Source: DASUBV01 sp035763085
GTDB taxonomy: Bacteria; Actinomycetota; Actinomycetes; Streptosporangiales; Streptosporangiaceae
DNA length: 20,729 nucleotides
Assembly (NCBI GenBank): GCA_035763085.1
Contig: DASUBV010000405.1
Coordinates: 1 to 20,729, forward strand
Reading direction: 5' to 3'
Shown here piece by piece: positions 13,790 to 20,729 of the stretch (the stretch's first letter is position 1; each line of letters opens with the position of its first letter). Position numbers and translations under genes: made by a program. Under the pieces are notes generated by a model, which did not search any database, was not told the DNA's origin, and worked only from the letters and a program-made list of their open reading frames with translations.

Positions 13790-14671
13790 ATGGGAAGTCT
13801 GGACCAGCGGGCAGCGATCGTGACCGGCGCGGGGCGCGGCATCGGCCGGTCGGTGGCCCGGCTGCTGGCCGCCGAGGGCGCCGCCGTGGTGGTCAATGAC
13901 CTCGGCGCGGAGCTGGACGGATCCGGCACTGACACCAGCCCGGCCCGGCAGGTGGCGGACGAGATCACCGAGGCCGGCGGCCGCGCCATCGCCAGCGGCG
14001 CCGACATCTCCGACCACGCGGCCGCCGAGGAGCTGGTCAAGTCCGCGATCGGCGCGTTCGGGCGGCTGGACGTCCTGGTCAACGTGGCGGGCATCCTGCG
14101 CGACCGGATGGTCTTCAACATGACCGAGCAGGAGTGGGACGACGTCATCCGGGTGCACCTGCGGGGCACCTTCAACACGACCAAGTTCGCGGCGGCGCAC
14201 TGGCGGTCGCTGCGCGATGAGTCGGCCAACAACCGGATCATCAATTTCACCTCGGTGTCGGGCCTGCACGGCGCGCCGGGCCAGCCCAACTACGCCGCGG
14301 CCAAGATGGGCATCGTCGGCCTCACCTACTCCTGTGCCAACTCGCTGGCCAAGTACGGCGTGACCGCGAACGCCATCTCCCCCGGCGCCGCCACCCGGAT
14401 GACCGACTCGGTGCCGACCGAGCGACGGCGCCGCCGGGCGGGCCCGGACGAGTGGTCACCGGACAACGTCGCGCCGGTCGTGGCCTACCTGGCCAGCGAG
14501 CGGTCGCGGTGGATCACCGGCCGGATCGTCCACTCCTCCGGCTATGAGGTGGCGCTGTACTCCAACCCGCAGCCGCTGGTCCGGCTGATCGGCAGCGAGC
14601 CCTGGGACCTGGCGGAGCTGGCCGGCCAGCTCGAGCAGTCATTCCCCGCAGCGCTCGGCCAGCCGCGTTGA
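13790..14671 (+). CDS. MFE-2-type (3R)-hydroxyacyl-CoA dehydrogenase (SDR-2)
   Basis: This 293-aa SDR has TGAGRGIG (NAD-binding, residues about 13-20), VVVNDLGAELDGSG followed by an AGG segment, NVAG, the catalytic Ser in TSVSG, and NYAAAKMG with catalytic Tyr and Lys. The VNDLGAELDGSG block and the long insertion after it are typical of the dehydrogenase domain of peroxisomal MFE-2 and of actinobacterial proteins such as Rv3502c, which oxidise (3R)-hydroxyacyl-CoA. That matches the (R)-specific MaoC hydratase at 4854. ATG 13790 is preferred, with GAGGGA 12 bases upstream; GTG 13781 would place that site too close. Operator 4 controls it. Its TGA overlaps the TTG start of the DUF35 gene, making a three-gene operon. 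Confidence 0.9.
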   Translation: MGSLDQRAAIVTGAGRGIGRSVARLLAAEGAAVVVNDLGAELDGSGTDTSPARQVADEITEAGGRAIASGADISDHAAAEELVKSAIGAFGRLDVLVNVAGILRDRMVFNMTEQEWDDVIRVHLRGTFNTTKFAAAHWRSLRDESANNRIINFTSVSGLHGAPGQPNYAAAKMGIVGLTYSCANSLAKYGVTANAISPGAATRMTDSVPTERRRRRAGPDEWSPDNVAPVVAYLASERSRWITGRIVHSSGYEVALYSNPQPLVRLIGSEPWDLAELAGQLEQSFPAALGQPR

Positions 14672-15102
14672 GCACGCCCGCGGTGCCGGCCAAGCCGGTC
14701 CCGTCGCCGACACCGGAGACTCAGCCGTTCTGGGACGGCTGCGCGGCCGGCGAGCTGCGCATCCAGCGCTGCACGGCGTGCGGGGATGCCTACTTCTACC
14801 CGCGGCCGGTGTGCCCGGCGTGCGGCAGCGACCGGGTCGAGTGGTTCACCGCCAGCGGCCGCGCGACGCTGTACTCCTACGTCATCAATCACCGCGCGGC
14901 CCCTGGCTTCGAGGCCGACGGCCCGTACGCCATCGCCGTCGTCCAGCTGGCCGAGGGACCGCGGATGATGACCAGCATCGCCGGCGTCCCGGCCACCCCG
15001 GAGGCCCTGGTCCTGGACATGCCGCTGCGGGTCGCCTTCCAGCAGCGCGGCGACGTCAGCCTGCCGGTGTTCGCCCCCGAACCCGCTCAGGAGGCACCGT
15101 GA
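14668..15102 (+). CDS. DUF35 OB-fold zinc-ribbon protein (acyl-CoA-associated)
   Basis: The product (144 aa) has an N-terminal helix with PFWDGCAAGELRIQRC, a rubredoxin-like zinc ribbon (Cys35, Cys38, Cys49, Cys52; CTAC and CPAC) and a C-terminal OB-fold that includes LYSYVINHRAAPGF. DUF35 proteins are obligate partners of thiolase-fold enzymes; the ChsH2 DUF35 domain with the aldolase Ltp2 is the known actinobacterial case. The next gene is a thiolase-fold protein overlapping by GTGA, so the pair probably forms one complex. The start is TTG 14668, overlapping the previous stop; GTG 14683 is an alternative that would drop five residues. It is cytoplasmic. Confidence 0.92.
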   Translation: MSTPAVPAKPVPSPTPETQPFWDGCAAGELRIQRCTACGDAYFYPRPVCPACGSDRVEWFTASGRATLYSYVINHRAAPGFEADGPYAIAVVQLAEGPRMMTSIAGVPATPEALVLDMPLRVAFQQRGDVSLPVFAPEPAQEAP

Positions 15103-16241
15103 GCACGGGCATCATCATCGCCGGGGCCGCCGAGACCGACCAGGTCGGGAAGCTGCCCGGCCACTCCACCCTGGGCCTGCACATCGAGGCGGCACGGAAC
15201 GCCGTGGCCGATGCCGGCCTGTCTTTCGCCGATATTGACGGCATCGCGTCGGTGTCCTCGCCCGGCCCGGTGCAGGTCGCGCACGCACTGGGAGTCACGC
15301 CGTCCTGGGTGGACGGGACCGGCGTGGGCGGCACCTCGTTCCTGCTGCATGTCCGGCACGCGGCGGCGGCGATCCGGGCCGGCTACGCGCGCACCGTCCT
15401 TGTCACGCACGGCGAGTCCGGGCGGTCCCGGGTGGGCGCGGCCCGGATGCCGCCGGCCGCCACCTCCATGCCGGGCCAGTTCGAGGCGCCGTACGGGACG
15501 CTCGGGCCCACGACCACCTTCACCATCCCGGTGCTGCGCTACATGAAGGAGTACGGGCTCACCCATGAGCAGCTGGCCTGCGTCGCGGTGGCCCAGCGGC
15601 GATGGGCGGCCAAGAACCCGCGGGCGATGTTCCGGGACCCGATCACGGTCGATGACGTGCTCGCCTCGCGGCTGGTCGCCTACCCGTTCCACCTGCTGGA
15701 GTGCTGCCTGGTCACCGACGGCGGCGGCGCGCTGGTCATCACCTCCGCCGACCGGGCGGGCGACTTCCCGCACCCGGCCGTGCACGTGCTGGGGACCGGT
15801 GAGTCGTCGGAGACGCCAATGATCTCGCAGATGGCCGACTTCACTGAGTCACGCGCGTTCCGGCTGGCCGGCCAGGCCGCCTTCGCCGAGGCCGGCATCA
15901 CCACGACCGACGTCGGGCACCTGATGATCTACGACGCCTTCGCGCACGTGCCGATCTACGGGCTGGAGGCGCTGGGCTTCGTGGCCAAGGGCGAGGGCGG
16001 CCCGTTCATCGCCGACGGGAACACCGAGCCGGGCGGGCGGCTGCCGCTGAACACCAACGGCGGCGGCCTGTCCTACACCCACACCGGCATGTACGGCATG
16101 TTCGCGATCCTGGAAGGCGTCCGGCAGGTCCGGGGCGAGGCAGCGGCGCAGGTCGCCGGGCCCGACATCAGCGTGGTGCTGGGCAACGGCGGCATGTTCG
16201 CCACTTCCGGGGTCCTGGTCCTGGGCCGCCAGCCGCGCTGA
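15099..16241 (+). CDS. Thiolase-fold lipid-transfer protein (Ltp/SCPx-like)
   Basis: This 380-aa protein has the thiolase fold of the SCPx/Ltp group: IIIAGAAETDQVGK at the N-terminus, VDGTGVGGTSFLLHVRHAAAAI, CCLVTDGGGALVIT, and NTNGGGLSYTHTGMYGMF near the C-terminus. The nucleophilic Cys of thiolases is replaced (Val76 in TGVGGTS), and the second catalytic Cys-His-Pro is THT (327-329, His kept). It therefore probably does not perform thiolysis by the usual covalent route. Ltp2-type enzymes of sterol side-chain degradation are retro-aldolases that work with a DUF35 partner, and the preceding gene supplies one. GTG 15099 overlaps the DUF35 stop as GTGA and has AGGAGG four bases upstream. It is the last gene of the operon; a hairpin follows at 16273. 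Confidence 0.9.
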   Translation: MSTGIIIAGAAETDQVGKLPGHSTLGLHIEAARNAVADAGLSFADIDGIASVSSPGPVQVAHALGVTPSWVDGTGVGGTSFLLHVRHAAAAIRAGYARTVLVTHGESGRSRVGAARMPPAATSMPGQFEAPYGTLGPTTTFTIPVLRYMKEYGLTHEQLACVAVAQRRWAAKNPRAMFRDPITVDDVLASRLVAYPFHLLECCLVTDGGGALVITSADRAGDFPHPAVHVLGTGESSETPMISQMADFTESRAFRLAGQAAFAEAGITTTDVGHLMIYDAFAHVPIYGLEALGFVAKGEGGPFIADGNTEPGGRLPLNTNGGGLSYTHTGMYGMFAILEGVRQVRGEAAAQVAGPDISVVLGNGGMFATSGVLVLGRQPR

Positions 16242-16272
16242 CCTGCACCGCGGCGACGCCGGGATGCCCGGC

Positions 16273-16302
16273 CCGCCGGCCTGGCCCGGCCCGGGCCGGC
16301 GG
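16273..16302. terminator. Hairpin between convergent thiolase-like and small membrane genes
   Basis: CCGCCGGCC (16273-16281) and GGCCGGCGG (16294-16302) form a perfect 9-bp stem around a 12-base GC-rich loop that can pair further. It lies between the stops at 16241 and 16312 and could terminate both transcripts. There is no U-tract. Confidence 0.5.
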
Positions 16303-16311
16303 ACCGGGGGC

Positions 16312-16509
16312 TCAGCTGCTGGGCTCGGGGAGCTTGCACTGCACCTTGGGATTGACCCCGGTGTAGTTGAGCGGGCCAGCGAGCACGGTGACCGCGATCG
16401 TGCCTGCCTTCGCGCAGCTCGCGCTCGAGCCACTGTAGTAATGGCGCTGCCCGCCGGCGATCGCGCCGATGATGAGCCAGATGACGAACACCACGCCGAG
16501 GATGCGCAT
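16312..16509 (-). CDS. Small membrane or exported protein, 65 aa
   Basis: An N-terminal hydrophobic helix (residues 2-19, ILGVVFVIWLIIGAIAG) is followed by a polar domain of about 45 residues with two Cys (32 and 58), which could form a disulfide outside the cell. The helix may be an uncleaved anchor or a signal peptide. ATG 16509 has GGAGG at good spacing. I recall similar short actinobacterial proteins with CAKAGTIA and GPLNYTGVNPKV-like segments but no function. It converges with the thiolase-like gene. Confidence 0.75.
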   Translation of the reverse strand: MRILGVVFVIWLIIGAIAGGQRHYYSGSSASCAKAGTIAVTVLAGPLNYTGVNPKVQCKLPEPSS

Positions 16510-17022
16510 CGTTACCCTCCGAGAAGGCTGCTTCGCTCACCAGAGGTCATCAGCCGCTTGCTGTTGTGTTGCGAGCCCTAAGTACCGTGCGCGCCGCCCG
16601 ATAAACGGGCCCGGCCCGGGCCGCGCACATCTCCGCAGGCCAGCACCGGACTGACGGCCCGGACAGCCGGCCGGGCCGCGGGCCGCCCCCGCGGCGGGCA
16701 GGCCGGCGGTGAGCGGGCCGGCGTAGCCGTGGTCCAGCCCATCCTGGCCGGCCCGGAGGAGGGCTCGCGGACGGCTGCCCGATGTCCTCCCCGCTTAGCG
16801 GGTTATAAACATCGCGGCCCGCCCGGCAGGACGGCCGGGACCCAGACCAGGGGGCCCGGTCGTAGCGCACCGGCGTTCAGCTGCGGCACTCGGGAAAGTT
16901 CAGCATCGCGTCGCTTGAACCACTTTCGCGCCGCGCGCGTTTCCCAGATGGCCGCCATTGCCATCGGCCGGCTTCGCCGGGGGCCACCGCTCAGGATTGA
17001 CGCTGTTAGCCCTGGAGGGCTC
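16510..17022. other. Intergenic region upstream of the tandem membrane paralogues
   Basis: These 513 bases carry no convincing gene. Two short hairpins with A/T-rich loops are visible: GCCCG-ATAAA-CGGGC (16596-16610) and CCCGC-TTA-GCGGG (16790-16802), the second directly followed by TTATAAAC. The rest to about 16780 is extremely GC-rich. It should contain the promoters for the small membrane gene and, divergently, for the paralogue pair, but I cannot name convincing hexamers. Confidence 0.4.
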
Positions 17023-17532
17023 ATGGGTGTCGTTGCGCTTATCTCCTGGCTCGTCACGGCCAGCGGCGGTCTGTACCTGCTGGCTATCTGGCTGATCGAG
17101 TACGACCGCGGCTATCAGTCGGCCGCAGCCACCCGGCTGCCTATCCCAGTCATCAGCACTCACGCATTCCTCGCGCTGACCGGGGTCTTTGTCTGGGGCG
17201 CCTACCTGCTGCTGGACGCCGATGGCCTGGCCTGGATCGCAGTCGGCATCCTCACTGTGGTCACGACGCTGGGCCTGGTCATGGCGTCGCGGTGGCTGAA
17301 GGTCTACCAGTCCTCGGCCCGGCCGGCCCGCCAGGCCGGCCGGTCCCGCCGGGCCCGGGTCACCGTCCCGGCGGGCGGGCTGCCGCCCGGCGACCCGGCG
17401 GCAGCGGACGGGCCGCCGCCGGTCCCGCCGGAGCGGAGCTTCCCCGTCCCGGTGGTCATCCTGCACGGGCTGTTCGCCGCGGTGACGATCGTGCTGGTCG
17501 TACTCACCGCGCTGGACCTCGGCGGCAGCTGA
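17023..17532 (+). CDS. Four-helix membrane protein, first tandem paralogue
   Basis: A 169-aa protein of unknown function with about four membrane helices (roughly 3-23, 45-63, 67-89 and 142-162) and a Pro/Gly/Arg-rich loop between helices 3 and 4. It shares with the next gene the blocks LYLLAIWLIEYDR, AATRLPIPVISTHA and, before the last helix, PPERxFPVxVVIxHGxFA. Two His, in STHA and LHG, are shared and lie near helix starts; they could bind haem or metal, but this is a guess. ATG 17023 is preceded by GGAGGG three to four bases upstream; the open frame extends far upstream without coding character. It is 128 bases ahead of its paralogue and probably in the same operon. Confidence 0.75.
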   Translation: MGVVALISWLVTASGGLYLLAIWLIEYDRGYQSAAATRLPIPVISTHAFLALTGVFVWGAYLLLDADGLAWIAVGILTVVTTLGLVMASRWLKVYQSSARPARQAGRSRRARVTVPAGGLPPGDPAAADGPPPVPPERSFPVPVVILHGLFAAVTIVLVVLTALDLGGS

Positions 17533-17660
17533 GCCGGCCAAGCCCGGCCGCTGACTTACCTGCAGGTCATAGGAGTACGACGAAACCCCATTTCACGGGC
17601 TATTGCCGCCCAGAAGGTCTACCCTGACCTGGACAGACGCAGATGCCATGGGGAGGCATT

Positions 17661-18263
17661 ATGGGCATCGTTGCGCTGATCGCTGGGCTAGCTACGGCCG
17701 GGGCTGGGCTGTACCTGCTGGCGATCTGGCTGATCGAATACGACCGTGATTTTCAGACCAGTGCGGCTACCCGGCTGCCCATCCCGGTCATCAGCACTCA
17801 CGCGCTGCTGGCGCTGAGTTCGCTGGTCGTGTGGGCGGCTTACCTGCTGGATGACAGCGACCAGCTGGCCTGGGTGACCCTGGCCCTGCTGGCCGGCGTC
17901 GCCGTCCTCGGGCTGACCATGGCCTACCGCTGGCTCGGGGTCTACCGCTCGACCTCAGCCGCGGCACCCGCCGGGAGCACGCCCGTGCTCGCCGCCTACG
18001 GGGGCAGCTTCGGGCGCGGCTCGCCCGGGCCGGCGCAGCCCGTGCTGGCCCCGCCAGGCCCGCAGCTGGGCGCCGTCATGCCGCCGGAACGGCACTTCCC
18101 GGTGTCGGTGGTCATCATCCACGGCGTGTTCGCCGTCACGACGGTGATCATCGTGCTGCTGACCACCCTGAAGGTGGTCGGCGGCAGCTTACCCGGCCGC
18201 CCCGGTCCCGGCCCGGACGTCGCGTCCGGGCGGCCCAGGCTGTGCCAGGAGCTGCCCGGCTGA
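17661..18263 (+). CDS. Four-helix membrane protein, second tandem paralogue
   Basis: This 200-aa paralogue of the preceding gene has the same four-helix layout and the same LYLLAIWLIEYDR, AATRLPIPVISTHA and PPERHFPVSVVIIHGVFA blocks. The loop between helices 3 and 4 is longer and unrelated in sequence (Ala/Gly/Pro-rich), and the C-terminus has about 24 extra residues (LPGRPGPG...) absent from the first copy. ATG 17661 follows GGGGAGG by four bases; an upstream in-frame ATG at 17643 has no such site. The pair arose by duplication, and the membrane-facing parts are under stronger constraint than the loops. The function is unknown; nothing nearby suggests a partner. Confidence 0.78.
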   Translation: MGIVALIAGLATAGAGLYLLAIWLIEYDRDFQTSAATRLPIPVISTHALLALSSLVVWAAYLLDDSDQLAWVTLALLAGVAVLGLTMAYRWLGVYRSTSAAAPAGSTPVLAAYGGSFGRGSPGPAQPVLAPPGPQLGAVMPPERHFPVSVVIIHGVFAVTTVIIVLLTTLKVVGGSLPGRPGPGPDVASGRPRLCQELPG

Positions 18264-18302
18264 CAGTTCCGTTTGTGATCATGGCGATGAGATGATCCCG
18301 CT

Positions 18303-19322
18303 ATGACACCTACCTGGCCGGTTCGCGACGGAGTCCTGGAGCTGGGCGACCTGCCGGCCGAGCGGGGCGGCGTGATCCGCGACGCCCGGCTGGCCTGGCA
18401 GGCGCACGGCACGCTCAGCGCGGCGGGCGACAACGCGATCGTCTACCCGTGCAGCTACACCGCCGACCACGATGAGCTGGCCTGGCTGATCGGGCCGGAC
18501 AAGGTCCTGGACCCGGACCGGTGGTTCATAGTGATCCCGGACATGTTCTCCAACGGCTGCTCCTCGGGAGCGGCCGACACCCCGGACTTCCCGGCGGTGG
18601 TGACGATGGCCGACAACGTGCGGGCCCAGCACCGGCTGCTCACCCAGGAGCTGGGCGTGACGCGGGTCGCGGCGTCCTACGGGTTCTCGATGGGCGCGGG
18701 GCAGGCCTACCACTGGGCCGCGCTGTTCCCCGAGCTGGTCGAGCGCGCCATCGTGGTGTGCGGCAGCGCCCGGACCTCGCCGCACAACAAGGTCTTCCTG
18801 TCCGGGCTGCTGCGCACGCTGGAGGCGGCGCCGGAGTACCTGGGCAACGGGCAGTTCAGCGCGGAGCCGGCCGCGGCGCTGCGGGCGTTCGCGCACATCT
18901 ACGCCGGCTGGGGGCTGAGCCAGGACTTCTACCGGGAGCGGCTGTTCGAGACGGCGCTGGGCGCCGCCGACCTGGAGTCGTTCCTGCGCACTGACTGGGA
19001 GGACTCGTTCGCGGAGAACCGCGCGGCCAACCTGTACGCGCAGGCGGTCACCTGGCAGCAGGCTGATATCAGTGCCAATGACCGCTACGGCGGTGACCTG
19101 GCCCTGGCCCTGAGCTCGATCCAGGCGCGGGTGCTGCTGATGCCCAGCTCCACGGACCTGTACTTCCGGGTCGCCGACAACGAGGCGGACCTGCCCTACC
19201 TGCGCCATGGCGAGCTGGCCGTGATCGACAGCATCTGGGGGCACCGGGCGGGCAGCCCGGAGGGCATCCCGGCCGACCTGGAGTTCCTGACGACGCGGGT
19301 GCGCGCCTGGCTCGACCGGTAA
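18303..19322 (+). CDS. Alpha/beta hydrolase, homoserine O-acetyltransferase (MetX)-like
   Basis: This 339-aa protein has an alpha/beta-hydrolase fold with a nucleophile elbow GFSMG (Ser129), an acid at Asp285 (SSTDLYF) and His314 (WGHRAGSP). The N-terminal block ARLAWQAHGTL, the SCSSG-like segment (CSSGAADTP) and VRAQHRLL match the homoserine O-acetyltransferase family. Members are either acyltransferases of methionine synthesis or, in less conserved forms such as this, hydrolases of unknown substrate, so I do not call it metX. The ATG at 18303 has no ribosome-binding site; GATGAT (18291-18296) lies six bases upstream, so leaderless translation is possible. It converges with lysA. Confidence 0.85.
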   Translation: MTPTWPVRDGVLELGDLPAERGGVIRDARLAWQAHGTLSAAGDNAIVYPCSYTADHDELAWLIGPDKVLDPDRWFIVIPDMFSNGCSSGAADTPDFPAVVTMADNVRAQHRLLTQELGVTRVAASYGFSMGAGQAYHWAALFPELVERAIVVCGSARTSPHNKVFLSGLLRTLEAAPEYLGNGQFSAEPAAALRAFAHIYAGWGLSQDFYRERLFETALGAADLESFLRTDWEDSFAENRAANLYAQAVTWQQADISANDRYGGDLALALSSIQARVLLMPSSTDLYFRVADNEADLPYLRHGELAVIDSIWGHRAGSPEGIPADLEFLTTRVRAWLDR

Positions 19323-19328
19323 GGCACT

Positions 19329-19350
19329 GCCCCGGCGGGCCGGCCGGGGC
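19329..19350. terminator. Hairpin between the hydrolase gene and lysA
   Basis: GCCCCGGC (19329-19336) and GCCGGGGC (19343-19350) form a perfect 8-bp stem with a 6-base loop, between convergent stops at 19322 and 19367. It probably serves both genes. Confidence 0.6.
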
Positions 19351-19366
19351 GCGGCTGGGGCGCGGG

Positions 19367-20647
19367 TCAGGCGCGGGTCAGCGGTGCCGGCTCCGGGTCA
19401 GCCAGGCCGACCTCGCGGGCCATCAGGTCCTCCGGCGTCTCCCGGCGCACGGCCAGCCGCGCCGTGCCGCCTGAGCACAGCACCACGGGCGGGCGCAGGG
19501 CCGCGTTGTAGTTGTTGGCCATGGTGAAGCAGTACGCACCGGTCACCGGGACGACCACCAGGTCACCGATCCGCGGGTCGGCCAGCTCGACGCCGGGCGT
19601 GATCACGTCGCCGGACTCGCAGTGCCGGCCGACCAGGTCGGCGACGATCCGCGGCGCGTCCCACCGGCCGACGACCAGCGGGCTGAAGCGCTGGCCGTAG
19701 AGCGAGTGCTCCAGGTTGTCGCCCATCCCGCCGTCGACGGCCACGTGGACGCGGCCCGCCTCCTTGCGGGTGACGACCCGGTACAGGGTGAGCCCGGCCG
19801 GCGCGACCAGCGACCGGCCCGGCTCGACCACCAGCTCGAAGCCACGACCAAGGTGCCGGTGCGCGGCGCTGATCAGCCGGGCGGCGTACTCGTCGATGGA
19901 CGGCGCGCTCTCCTCGGGGAGGTACCGGACGCCGAGGCCGCCGCCCAGGTCGTACACCGGGAACCGGCCCAGGCCGGCCAGGGCCGCCGCCTCGGCCTCG
20001 AACTGGTCCAGCTCCAGGATCTGCGACCCGATGTGGGCGTGCAGGCCCTGCAGGTCGAGCAGCGGGTCGGCCGTCATCCGCCGGATCGCCTCGGGCACCT
20101 GATCCACGGGCAGCCCGAACTTGGAACTGGCCCCACCCGTCGCCATCGCGGCATGAGTGGCCGAGTCGATGCCCGGAGTTACCCGCAGCAGCACCGGAAC
20201 CGGGGCTGTGGCCAGGCGCGAGATCCGGTCGATGTCGTCGAACCCGTCGACCACGATGTAGCTGATGCGCGCCTGCAGCGCGGCCCTGATGTCGTCGTCG
20301 GACTTGGCGTTGCCGTGCATCACGATCCGAGCCGGGTCCGCGCCGGCCGCCAGCGCGATCCGCAGTTCGCCCGCGCCGACCACGTCACAGCCAAGGCCCT
20401 CCTGCGCGAGTACCCGGATGACCGACGCGGACGGGAATGCCTTGACCGCGAAGCAGACCCGGCTGGCCGGGTGGCGGCTGCCGGTCGCGCGGGCGTACTC
20501 GCGGGCGCGGTCGCGCAGCGCGTCCTCGTCGAGCACGTACGCGGGCGTCCCGAACTCCGCGGCCAGCGCGCGGAGCGAGACGCCGCCGATCCGCAGGTCG
20601 TCGCCGTCGATCGTGGCCGATGGCGGCAGCAGCGACAGGTCAGGCAT
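19367..20647 (-). CDS. lysA: Diaminopimelate decarboxylase
   Basis: This PLP enzyme converts meso-diaminopimelate to L-lysine, the last step of lysine synthesis. The 426-aa chain has a PLP-binding Lys69 in CFAVKAFP, HIGSQ, a Gly-rich phosphate loop (DLGGGLGVRY), EPGRSLVA, and the C-terminal CESGDVI and GAYCFTMANNYN motifs, whose Cys and Tyr complete the active site across the dimer. All are standard for LysA, and the length is typical. ATG 20647 has AAGGGG nine bases upstream. In many actinobacteria lysA follows argS, but no argS end is visible in the short upstream stretch. A strong hairpin (20670-20690) lies just upstream of its ribosome-binding site. The last 11 bases before its stop are tandemly duplicated (TGACCCGCGCC twice). 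Confidence 0.95.
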   Translation of the reverse strand: MPDLSLLPPSATIDGDDLRIGGVSLRALAAEFGTPAYVLDEDALRDRAREYARATGSRHPASRVCFAVKAFPSASVIRVLAQEGLGCDVVGAGELRIALAAGADPARIVMHGNAKSDDDIRAALQARISYIVVDGFDDIDRISRLATAPVPVLLRVTPGIDSATHAAMATGGASSKFGLPVDQVPEAIRRMTADPLLDLQGLHAHIGSQILELDQFEAEAAALAGLGRFPVYDLGGGLGVRYLPEESAPSIDEYAARLISAAHRHLGRGFELVVEPGRSLVAPAGLTLYRVVTRKEAGRVHVAVDGGMGDNLEHSLYGQRFSPLVVGRWDAPRIVADLVGRHCESGDVITPGVELADPRIGDLVVVPVTGAYCFTMANNYNAALRPPVVLCSGGTARLAVRRETPEDLMAREVGLADPEPAPLTRA

Positions 20648-20669
20648 GACAGATGGCCCCTTCGGCAGG

Positions 20670-20690
20670 CCGGCCGGGAGCGCCGGCCGG
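20670..20690. terminator. Hairpin just upstream of lysA
   Basis: CCGGCCGG (20670-20677) and CCGGCCGG (20683-20690) form a perfect 8-bp stem with loop GAGCG, about 10 bases before the lysA ribosome-binding site. It may terminate an upstream minus-strand transcript or shape the lysA leader. Confidence 0.4.
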
Positions 20691-20697
20691 ACTCATG

Positions 20698-20720
20698 ACG
20701 TCCAACTGAGCTACCACCTC
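20698..20720 (-). other. tRNA-like 5' fragment (D-arm only)
   Basis: On the minus strand GAGGTGG is followed by TAGCTCAGTTGG (20702-20713), which matches the conserved tRNA positions 8-19. The sequence after it (ACGTCATGAGTCC) does not supply the D-stem partner GAGC at the usual place, and no anticodon or T-arm follows before lysA. It is therefore not a functional tRNA; it may be a relic or chance. Confidence 0.3.
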
Positions 20721-20729
20721 ATCATGCCG

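Noticed and set aside
16550..16870. Minus-strand open frame in the 16510-17022 gap
   Set aside because: It is Arg/Pro/Gly-rich throughout with no ribosome-binding site and no recognisable feature; it looks like non-coding high-GC DNA.
19622..20698. Plus-strand open frame opposite lysA
   Set aside because: It is antisense to an unmistakable lysA; the composition is typical of a high-GC shadow frame.
20690..20729. Functional tRNA gene
   Set aside because: Only the 5' D-arm consensus is present; the D-stem partner, anticodon arm and T-arm are missing.

Overview
The window is very GC-rich, with G/C in nearly every third codon position, frequent GTG and TTG starts, and many overlapping stop/start codons. 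It opens inside the 5' third of a 16S rRNA gene on the minus strand, whose leader carries the element TTGAGAACTCAACAGCGTGC that I know from actinobacterial rrn operons. The source is therefore an actinobacterium. I would guess a Streptosporangiales-like lineage, but only about 360 bases of 16S are present and I cannot search them.

Layout. 1-1153: 16S 5' end, its leader and two good minus-strand promoters. 1154-2580: a minus-strand pair, a small unknown protein and an endonuclease/exonuclease/phosphatase-fold protein. 3030-4857: uracil-DNA glycosylase (ung) and two unknown membrane proteins. 4854-16241: a lipid or acyl-CoA catabolic island. 16312-18263: a small membrane protein and two tandem paralogous four-helix membrane proteins. 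18303-20647: a MetX-like alpha/beta hydrolase and lysA (diaminopimelate decarboxylase), convergent across a hairpin.

The catabolic island is the most interesting part. It encodes a double-hotdog MaoC hydratase, two SDR dehydrogenases (one of the MFE-2 type), a PHP-domain protein, two acyl-CoA dehydrogenases that look like partner subunits, an NDP-forming acyl-CoA synthetase (frameshifted here), a TetR regulator, a DUF35 zinc-ribbon protein and a thiolase-fold lipid-transfer protein without the usual catalytic cysteine. Together these could activate an acid to its CoA thioester, desaturate it, hydrate it to the (3R)-hydroxyacyl-CoA, oxidise it, and cleave it by thiolysis or retro-aldol reaction. 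This resembles the peroxisomal MFE-2/SCPx route and the actinobacterial sterol side-chain route. The substrate cannot be read from the sequence.

The island appears to be one regulon. Four 15-bp palindromes of the form yAGAAnnnnnTTCTr lie in its three regulatory gaps: maoC/SDR-1, upstream of the dehydrogenase operon, and twice between tetR and SDR-2. In three cases a consensus TTGACA lies 27 or 28 bases before the palindrome, so the operator would cover the transcription start. Two of the sites sit in a 38-bp duplicated block. The adjacent TetR is the obvious candidate repressor.
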